This document shows, piece after piece, positions 1 through 4,852 of a stretch of 6,824 nucleotides of DNA (its first letter is position 1; each line of letters starts with the position of its first letter). The stretch is from an uncultured Chlamydiae bacterium. Its GTDB lineage: Bacteria > Chlamydiota > Chlamydiia > Chlamydiales > CALBHK01. The stretch spans positions 1-6,824 of the forward strand of contig CALBHK010000332.1 of the NCBI GenBank assembly GCA_937894565.1, in the 5' to 3' direction. Under the pieces are notes generated by a model that was given only the letters and a program-made list of their open reading frames with translations, had not been told where the DNA came from and ran no database searches. A program made the position numbers and the translations under genes.

Positions 1-647
1 CATTCAAATTTTGAAATTGCATTTCTCATTCTATTTGTAAGCGTAATCGCTGCGAGTTTGGGACAAGGAGCATCAAAGATAGAAGAGACAACAGCTACTC
101 CCACGGCCCCACATTCAATAATTTTTTCTACATTTGTCTCATTAATGCCTCCAATGGCAACAATCGGATGACGCGAAATAGAGCAAAGGTGCTTCAAGCC
201 GTCAAATCCCCAAGGCTCATGATGAATAGACTTTGTTTTTGTTAAAAATAGGGGACTGGCAGCAAGATAATCAACGTCTTCATCTGCAGCAGCTATCGCT
301 TGTTCAATTGTCTCTACGGAAAGCCCAATGATTGCCTGCCTGCCAAGAATTGCCCTAGCTTGAGCGACTTTTAAATCAGATTGTCCTAGATGCAATCCAT
401 CTGCTTGCACTGCATGGGCTACATCCACTCTGTCATTAATAATGAGAGGAATGCCTAGCGGTTTTAAAAATGCGCGTAGCTTTTTTCCCATCTCAACCAT
501 TTCACAGGTGGCTGTTTCTTTTTCTCTTAATTGAATGACTTTAACGCCCCCAACAATGGATTGGCGGATAATCCTAAAAAAGTCTTCAAGAGATAGTGTT
601 CCTTGATTTGTAACCAGATAAAGAGAAAGGTCGATAGATGACTTCAC
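1..647 (-). CDS. thiE: Thiamine-phosphate synthase ThiE (3' end beyond left window edge)
   Basis: The product joins HMP pyrophosphate (pyrimidine) to hydroxyethylthiazole phosphate to give thiamine phosphate and pyrophosphate; it is a cytosolic TIM-barrel enzyme. The 215 visible codons show the family signatures in order: QLREK at residues 39-43, NDR at 71-73, DGLHLGQSD at 83-91, GLSVET at 108-113, PLFLTKTK at 132-139, AIGGI at 164-168 and VAVVSSI at 184-190. The family is usually about 205-220 residues, so only a few codons are missing past position 1. The start is GTG 647, because an in-frame stop lies at 680-678, no ATG lies between, and GGAGG sits 4 nt upstream. The start overlaps the thiM stop as GTGA, so translation is probably coupled. 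One oddity is that the usual GPxFPTxTK loop reads SPLFLTKTK here. Identification is secure; activity is inferred. Confidence 0.95.
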   Translation of the reverse strand, partial: MKSSIDLSLYLVTNQGTLSLEDFFRIIRQSIVGGVKVIQLREKETATCEMVEMGKKLRAFLKPLGIPLIINDRVDVAHAVQADGLHLGQSDLKVAQARAILGRQAIIGLSVETIEQAIAAADEDVDYLAASPLFLTKTKSIHHEPWGFDGLKHLCSISRHPIVAIGGINETNVEKIIECGAVGVAVVSSIFDAPCPKLAAITLTNRMRNAISKFE

Positions 648-1456
648 AAAACCTCCAAGCGCATGCGCTCCTCTATATCATTCAATGAAATAGTATAAAG
701 AGCATCAATGAATGCGAGCTTAAATGATCCAGGCCCATTCCCGGTTTCAGCCGCAATTTCACCTGCAACTCCCATTAGAATCGCCGCATGCACAGATCCA
801 ATTAAAGGATCTTTATTAACTGCCAAAAATGCTCCTGAAATGGCTGTTGCAGTGCATCCCATGCCAGTAACCTTTCCCATTAACAGATGTCCATTATGAA
901 TAAGAAAAAGAGGCTGACCATTAGTGATCACATCGGTTTTTCCACTCATCCAGACAATACAATGATGTTTAATTGCTAGTGTTTTTGCTTGGTTTAAATA
1001 ATCAGCAGCATGTAAAAGGCTATCCACACCCTTGCTTAAAGCTTGATTCCCATTAAGTGATAGAATTTCCGATGTGTTTCCTCTAATGGCCGTCACTGCG
1101 CCCTGTTTTAGAATAGAGTGGGACGTTTCTGTTCGATAGGTTGTGGCTCCGCAACCCACAGGATCAAATATGACAGGAATGTTTTTAGAGTTAGCTGCTT
1201 TTAGAGAAAGCATCATTGCTGCAATCCAGGAAGAGCTTAAAGTTCCTATGTTTAAAACAATGCTGTTAGCAATCGTGGCCATCTCTTGTACTTCTTCTAC
1301 AGCATGGGCCATAATGGGAGAAGCTCCAATAGCTAAAAGGCTATTAGCGGTCTGTTCCATGACAACATAATTGGTAATGTTATGAACAAGAGGAGAAAAT
1401 TTTTTGATTGCCTGGATATCCGACCAGACACCCTCTGGGTCTATTCGCATCTTCAC
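644..1456 (-). CDS. thiM: Hydroxyethylthiazole kinase ThiM
   Basis: ThiM phosphorylates 4-methyl-5-(2-hydroxyethyl)thiazole with ATP, salvaging the thiazole half of thiamine for ThiE. The 270 residues match the usual family length and show PLVHNITNYV at 22-31, GASPIMAHA at 44-52, NIGTL at 69-73, FDPVGCGAT at 97-105, IRGNTSEI at 124-131 and TDVITNG at 174-180. The glycine-rich VTGMGCTATA at 196-205 carries the cysteine (C201) expected near the catalytic site. Two starts are possible: GTG 1456, 4 nt after GGAGG, and ATG 1450, 10 nt after it; they differ by two residues. The stop overlaps the thiE start by 4 nt. The 5' leader is a TPP riboswitch, so expression should fall when thiamine pyrophosphate is plentiful. 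No thiazole or pyrimidine synthesis gene is visible, which fits salvage. Confidence 0.96.
   Translation of the reverse strand: MKMRIDPEGVWSDIQAIKKFSPLVHNITNYVVMEQTANSLLAIGASPIMAHAVEEVQEMATIANSIVLNIGTLSSSWIAAMMLSLKAANSKNIPVIFDPVGCGATTYRTETSHSILKQGAVTAIRGNTSEILSLNGNQALSKGVDSLLHAADYLNQAKTLAIKHHCIVWMSGKTDVITNGQPLFLIHNGHLLMGKVTGMGCTATAISGAFLAVNKDPLIGSVHAAILMGVAGEIAAETGNGPGSFKLAFIDALYTISLNDIEERMRLEVL
651..656 (-). promoter_or_regulatory. Ribosome binding site of thiE
   Basis: On the minus strand GGAGGT lies inside the last thiM codons, leaving four bases between GGAGG and GTG 647. It decides the thiE start, because no other start codon lies between this site and the upstream in-frame stop. The same spacing and GTGAAG start context occur at thiM. 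Confidence 0.75.
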
Positions 1457-1541
1457 ACTTCCTCCGCTGGTATTATCCAGATCAGGTTTTAGGGACTCTC
1501 TCAGCTAAGTGGCGAAAAATCGCCACTTGGCACCCCTGGTG
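1456..1541 (-). promoter_or_regulatory. TPP riboswitch (THI element) controlling thiM-thiE
   Basis: Read on the minus strand, the leader contains the diagnostic TPP aptamer blocks in order. GGGGTGCC is at 1536-1529, followed by a perfect 9-bp variable P3 hairpin (AAGTGGCGA, loop TTTT, TCGCCACTT) at 1528-1507. Next come GCTGAGA at 1505-1499, ACCTGATCTGGATAATACC at 1487-1469 and the closing CAGCGGAGGAAGTG down to 1456. A short P1 can form between CAC at 1541-1539 and GTG at 1458-1456. Both the thiM ribosome site and its GTG start fall in the 3' part of the aptamer, and I see no terminator hairpin plus U-run before the gene. Control is therefore probably translational, by direct occlusion. The aptamer call is near certain; the mechanism is inferred from layout. 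Confidence 0.95.
1461..1465 (-). promoter_or_regulatory. Ribosome binding site of thiM inside the riboswitch
   Basis: GGAGG on the minus strand is the only strong ribosome site ahead of thiM. It lies within the conserved 3' segment of the TPP aptamer (CCAGCGGAGGAAGTG), not in a separate downstream expression platform. Masking by the ligand-bound fold is inferred. Confidence 0.75.
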
Positions 1542-1574
1542 GTTATTTATACTAAAAGCAGCATATCAGCGGTG

Positions 1575-1603
1575 ATTGTGTCTTTACTAGAAATTTTTTT
1601 CAA
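1575..1603 (-). promoter_or_regulatory. Candidate thiM-thiE promoter
   Basis: Minus-strand TTGAAA (1603-1598) and CACAAT (1580-1575) are separated by 17 bp and would start a transcript about 25 nt before the aptamer. The -10 match is weak. TATAAA at 1551-1546 is an alternative -10, but it lacks a good -35 and would start transcription right at P1. Some promoter must lie here, but the exact one is uncertain. Confidence 0.3.
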
Positions 1604-1641
1604 TATATTTTTTCAATCATGTCGGTAAAAGAATGTAAGAA

Positions 1642-1675
1642 ATGCTCAAAATGAATATTCAATGATTTTGAGCAT
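1642..1675. repeat. Perfect 11-bp inverted repeat upstream of the ATPase promoter
   Basis: ATGCTCAAAAT (1642-1652) and ATTTTGAGCAT (1665-1675) are perfect reverse complements around a 12-nt loop, which itself starts with most of the palindrome TGAATATTCA (1652-1661). It lies between the divergent thiM and ATPase promoters. It is not GC-rich and has no T-run directly after either arm, so a terminator role is doubtful. It could be a protein-binding site or a small hairpin. Confidence 0.55.
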
Positions 1676-1693
1676 GAACTGTTTGCATTTTTT

Positions 1694-1727
1694 TATGCGC
1701 ATAATGCGCATATGTAAGTTGTGTGCA
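1694..1727 (+). repeat. Operator-like direct repeat, copy 1
   Basis: This is the first of two 34-nt direct repeats spaced 53 nt apart with two mismatches. It opens with a perfect 19-bp palindrome, TATGCGCATAATGCGCATA at 1694-1712, and ends in GTAAGTTGTGTGCA. It abuts the -35 box of the ATPase promoter. A dimeric repressor or other DNA-binding protein is the likely ligand; its identity is unknown. Confidence 0.75.
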
Positions 1728-1729
1728 TC

Positions 1730-1758
1730 TTGACGTTTATTATTAATATGCACATAAT
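1730..1758 (+). promoter_or_regulatory. Sigma70-type promoter of the ATPase gene
   Basis: TTGACG at 1730-1735 and CATAAT at 1753-1758 are separated by exactly 17 bp, each matching five of six consensus bases. Transcription would start near 1765, leaving a leader of about 25 nt before ATG 1791. The -10 box is embedded in repeat copy 2 and the -35 lies 2 bp after copy 1. Confidence 0.7.
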
Positions 1759-1780
1759 GCGCATATGTAAGTTATGTGCA
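1747..1780 (+). repeat. Operator-like direct repeat, copy 2 (overlaps -10 box)
   Basis: The second copy starts with TATGCACATAATGCGCATA at 1747-1765, the same palindrome with one mismatch. It also forms a wider 9-bp inverted repeat, TGCACATAA (1749-1757) with TTATGTGCA (1772-1780). The -10 hexamer CATAAT lies inside it and it ends directly before the ATPase ribosome site. A protein bound here would be expected to block transcription initiation. Confidence 0.75.
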
Positions 1781-1787
1781 GGAGAGG
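1781..1787 (+). promoter_or_regulatory. Ribosome binding site of the ATPase gene
   Basis: GGAGAGG lies just ahead of ATG 1791, with GGAG ending 6 nt from the start. It supports ATG 1791 as the true start. No comparable site precedes the in-frame GTG at 1865, where translation of the main frame could otherwise begin. Confidence 0.75.
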
Positions 1788-1790
1788 TGG

Positions 1791-3247
1791 ATGGGTAGAT
1801 ATGTAGGGCGGCGTAAGGTTTTTGAGCGTCTTAAAAGCTTGGAAAAGAAAAAAAAGCCTCTCTTGTGGTGATTAAAGGTAGAAGACGTGTCGGTAAGAGC
1901 CGATTGGCTGAGGAGTTTGGGAAGGGTAAGATTTTTATTGCTTTCACAGGATTGCCACCGACAGAAAAATCCGATGAGCAGACTCAATTGAATAATTTTT
2001 CATTCCAACTGAGCGCCTATTTTAAGTTGCCTACACATACCTTTTTAAATTGGGGGGATGCATTTAATGCTTTAGGCAGTTATTTAACAGAAAAAACAAC
2101 CGTTGTTTTACTGGATGAAATTTCCTGGATGGCTGGCAAAAATTCGAATTTTCTTGGATATTTAAAAATTTGGTGGGACTTAAATCATTTAAAATTTCCA
2201 CAACTTATTATGGTTCTTTGCGGCTCTTTTTCTTCATGGATTGAGGAAAATATTTTAAAAAGCACAGCGTTTTTTGGGCGTATAAATCTAGAAATAACAT
2301 TACCGCCTTTGACCCTTCCTGAATGCGCGGAATTTTTACGTCAGAATCATGTGAAAGGATCTGTCTATGACTATTACAAAATTCTTTCTGTTTTGGGCGG
2401 GATTCCCTGGTATTTGGAACAAATTACTCATGACCATTTAGCCGAATGGCACATAAATAACTTGTGTTTTCAACCAGATGGTCTTTTGGTTCATGAATTT
2501 GAACGTATTTTTCACGACTTATTTGGATCTCAGGGCAGCATATACAAAAAAATTATATACAGCTTAAGGGACGGTATGAAGACACAAATTGAGATTCGGG
2601 ACAGTATTGATTATGCCCAAAGTGGAACACTGGGGAAATTATTGCACAATCTGATCATCTCAGGATTTGTTACGCAACATTATCAATGGAACGTGAGTTC
2701 GGGTAAAATTGGTCGTCAGAGCCTCTATAGAATTAGTGATCAGTATATTCGATTTTATCTCAAATATATTGAGCCCAATTTACCTCTTATTCAACAGGGT
2801 GTATTTGATGTGAGAGAGTTTGTCAAACTTCCCGGATGGGATGTGATCATGGGATTGCAGGTTGAAAGCCTTCTTTTGCAAAACAGAGCTCTTCTTATTG
2901 ACTCTTTGGGGATTCACGGGCAAGACATTGTTGCCGATAATCCCTATATTCAAAAATCATCTTCTCGTAAAAAAGGATGCCAAATTGACTATTTAATCCA
3001 GACAAATCAGCGCAATTTATTTGTATGTGAGTTTAAATTTAACAGACGCGAAATCGGCAAAGAAATTATCACAACGATGACAGACAAGCTAAAGGCACTT
3101 TCAGCACCTAGAGGATTTGCTAAAATTCCTGTCTTGTTTCATTCAGGAGATATAAACGAGTCTGTTTATAGCAGTAATTACTTTTATAGAATCATTGATA
3201 TTAGCGATTTTCTTGATAAACAATTCGATTATACCGAACGTGATTGA
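1791..3247 (+). CDS. AAA-type ATPase with C-terminal PD-(D/E)XK nuclease-like domain, -1 frameshift near N-terminus
   Basis: The gene belongs to the ATPase_2 (archaeal-type) family with a DUF234-like C-terminus; its substrate and role are unknown. From ATG 1791 the frame gives 26 codons, starting like the family N-terminus (MGRYVGRRKVFERL), then stops at TGA 1869-1871. From the A8 run at 1848-1855 the -1 frame continues as KKASLVVIKGRRRVGKS to the TGA at 3245-3247. The joined protein would be 485 residues. In joined numbering, Walker A GRRRVGKS is at 30-37, Walker B VVLLDEIS at 105-112, a sensor-like LCGSFSSW at 143-150 and an FFGR arginine-finger candidate at 161-164. A winged-helix-like stretch follows to about 320, then a nuclease-like core with E359, D400 and E414-x-K416. 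No membrane segment is seen. The switch site is A_AAA_AAG, so recoding, slippage and mutation are all possible. The last codons lie in the inverted repeat. Confidence 0.85.
1848..1856 (+). other. Candidate -1 frameshift or slippage site (A8G)
   Basis: Eight consecutive A residues followed by G contain A_AAA_AAG (1850-1856) in phase with ATG 1791, the heptamer used for -1 frameshifting in E. coli dnaX. A shift of -1 here joins the 22-codon N-terminal segment to the ATPase frame exactly where family alignment expects it. An A8 run can also cause RNA polymerase slippage. I see no strong upstream stimulatory Shine-Dalgarno sequence or clear downstream stem, so simple mutation remains possible. 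Confidence 0.55.
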
Positions 3248-3392
3248 AGAATTGGAGTTTTGACAAGGAGGCTGCTCAAAATTTTTTATCTGGAGCGAAT
3301 GACCATTGCCTCTTTCACGCCATGAGTGAAGATAAAAATTTTAACGCAGAGCAGCCGCGGTCAAAAACCAATTCCTCAATTACGTTCGGTAT
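3231..3392. repeat. Long nested inverted repeat between convergent genes (possible MITE remnant)
   Basis: The outer arms are 3231-3264 and 3360-3392. They match as reverse complements over about 33 nt with a few mismatches and one gap, and both read ATACCGAACGT then ATTGA, GAATTGG and TTTTGAC. The inner arms are GGCTGCTC (3270-3277) with GAGCAGCC (3349-3356), and AAAATTTTTTATCT (3278-3291) with AGATAAAAATTTT (3330-3342); the right arm has six extra bases, AACGCA. A small TTCAC/GTGAA hairpin (3314-3330) lies at the centre. The whole could fold into one arm on either strand. The left outer arm covers the last four sense codons and stop of the ATPase, and the right arm stops 8 nt short of rtcB. 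No T-run follows the GC stem on either strand, so it is not a classical terminator, although it may still end transcription both ways. Confidence 0.8.
3270..3356. mobile_element. Inner palindromic element with GGCTGCTC ends (tentative MITE)
   Basis: This 87-bp unit has terminal inverted repeats of about 22-27 nt and a short non-coding centre, the general form of a miniature inverted-repeat element. No target-site duplication is visible next to it and no transposase gene is in the window, so the assignment rests on structure alone. It could also be a REP-like palindrome or a bidirectional terminator. Confidence 0.35.
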
Positions 3393-3399
3393 ATAAACT

Positions 3400-4842
3400 T
3401 TACTCCCCTTCAACAATTCCTTTGGGCATTCTAGCGCGGTGATTTGAGTTTTCCTCTGATGCCATCCGCACAATTTTGGGTTGAAATTTTCCAATGACGT
3501 CCACTAGATCTTTTTGTGCATCCATCACAGCGTCTATTGATTTGTAGGCTTGGGGAGCCTCATCTAAGCCTCCTCCAACAAGGTGAATGCCGCGCTGCTC
3601 CAAATAAGTAGCCTGCTGAATGGGTGTGATCGTTTTTTTTGCATTTGTGCGCGACATGAGGCGCCCGCTTCCATGCGATGCAGAATTGAGTGAATCCACA
3701 TTTCCTTTACCTATCACAACATAGCCGGCGTCTGCCATCGTTCCTGGAATTACCCCCAACACTCCTTTTTGAGCAGGAGTGGCCCCTTTTCTATGGACTA
3801 TGAGCTCCTTTTCAATTCCATTCAAAATAATTTTTTCGCGCCAGGCAAAATTGTGATGGTTTTCTACAGAACCTATGGGCGTTAAACCCGCAGCCTCAGC
3901 AACTCTTTGATGGATCACATGATGATTTGCTGAGGCAAATTCCCCTGCTAACTCCATACTTTCCCAATACTCTCTGCCCAAATCTTGATCAAGTGGTAGC
4001 CACGCTAAATGTTGTACAGAGCTGTCTAAATTAGGCATCAGAGACTTTGCCAATTCAGTATAATGACTAGCAATTTTGAACCCAACTCCACGTGAACCGC
4101 TGTGAGAAAGCAGGGCTAAATATTTACCAACACTAAGTTGAAAAGGATTATTAGGATCAATAATTTCAAATTCACCCCATTCCACAAAGTGGTTGCCGGT
4201 GCCACTGGTACCAATCTGGTGAATGGCAGTGTCTCGTAATCCTAAGGTTATCTTTGAGAGGCTCCATCGTGATTTTTCTAAAATAGGATGCTCTATTTTT
4301 CCTTCATGAATACCCAATGACCCAGAGCCAAATATCGTGTTATTTAATAAGGATGAACAAAGATTGTGATATTCAGCAGAGCTTGTCTTTTTCAAAACCT
4401 CAGAAGTGACTGGATAAATGGTCAGCATCATGCGGCAAGCAATATCAACCCCTACAGCGTAAGGAATGACAACGTTGTCCGTAGCCAACACACCGCCGAT
4501 AGGCAGCCCATACCCCTCATGAGCATCCGGCATCAAGGCTCCGGCTATACTAATGGGAAGCTTCATTGCGCCATCCATTTGAGCAATAGCCCCAGGACCG
4601 ATCAGCTCCTCACCCCATATTTGATAAGGGAGGCCAGTTTTTCTTAAAGCTAACCCTTGACCTATCGAATCCAATTTTGTTTGAGCTTTCTGGATGAATG
4701 AAAGGGCTTTTTCAACCCCTTCAGTCTTAAAAAGATCCCAAACATGGCTTCTTTCATTAGAAGAAAGCTGGGTCTTGTTCACGAGCGCTTGAAAATCTTT
4801 TGATTCCATTTTTAATCCATGGGTATTTGTGTGTATATTCAC
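3400..4842 (-). CDS. rtcB: RtcB-family RNA-splicing ligase (3'-phosphate RNA ligase)
   Basis: RtcB joins RNA ends bearing 2',3'-cyclic phosphate or 3'-phosphate to 5'-hydroxyl ends, using GTP and Mn2+ through a GMP-histidine intermediate. The 480-residue protein shows MPDAHEGYGLPIGGVLAT at 104-121, GVDIAC with metal ligands D133 and C136, GTSGTGNHFVEW at 211-222 (N217, H218, E221) and SHSGSRG at 246-252. It continues with ENHHNFA at 327-333, HRKGATPA at 350-357, IPGTMADAGYVVIGKGN at 365-381 and SASHGSGR at 387-394, where H390 is the expected guanylylated histidine. GGGLDEAPQAYKSI follows at 423-436. No key residue is missing. The start is uncertain: GTG 4842 lacks a ribosome site, while internal ATG 4809 (M12) has a weak GGA 6 nt upstream. 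It lies 10 nt after the TPR gene and is probably co-transcribed with it. No rtcA, rtcR, archease or prfH is in view. Confidence 0.96.
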   Translation of the reverse strand: MNIHTNTHGLKMESKDFQALVNKTQLSSNERSHVWDLFKTEGVEKALSFIQKAQTKLDSIGQGLALRKTGLPYQIWGEELIGPGAIAQMDGAMKLPISIAGALMPDAHEGYGLPIGGVLATDNVVIPYAVGVDIACRMMLTIYPVTSEVLKKTSSAEYHNLCSSLLNNTIFGSGSLGIHEGKIEHPILEKSRWSLSKITLGLRDTAIHQIGTSGTGNHFVEWGEFEIIDPNNPFQLSVGKYLALLSHSGSRGVGFKIASHYTELAKSLMPNLDSSVQHLAWLPLDQDLGREYWESMELAGEFASANHHVIHQRVAEAAGLTPIGSVENHHNFAWREKIILNGIEKELIVHRKGATPAQKGVLGVIPGTMADAGYVVIGKGNVDSLNSASHGSGRLMSRTNAKKTITPIQQATYLEQRGIHLVGGGLDEAPQAYKSIDAVMDAQKDLVDVIGKFQPKIVRMASEENSNHRARMPKGIVEGE

Positions 4843-4852
4843 TTTTAACTGT

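Noticed and set aside
708..1370. Short plus-strand reading frames opposite thiM
   Set aside because: They lack ribosome sites and promoters and lie wholly within the strongly supported thiM gene; they are antisense shadows.
1694..1780. CRISPR array
   Set aside because: There are only two repeat copies, and the promoter between them plus the palindromic cores fit operators better; no cas gene is nearby.
1865..1867. GTG as the start of the ATPase gene
   Set aside because: It falls in the strand directly before Walker A (LVVIKGRRR), lacks a ribosome site, and would remove the conserved N-terminal segment that ATG 1791 provides.
1791..1871. A stand-alone 26-codon peptide or antitoxin upstream of the ATPase
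   Set aside because: Its first 22 codons match the normal N-terminus of the ATPase family, so it is better read as the first part of the frameshifted gene.
3265..3271. AAGGAGG as a ribosome site for a small gene in the convergent junction
   Set aside because: No ATG, GTG or TTG at suitable spacing opens a reading frame of any length; the motif is part of the inverted repeat region.
3270..3356. Classical rho-independent terminator
   Set aside because: The GC part of the stem is at the base with a long AT-rich arm above it, and no T-run follows on either strand.
4366..4647. Plus-strand reading frame opposite rtcB
   Set aside because: It overlaps the conserved metal-site region of rtcB on the other strand and has no recognisable protein features.
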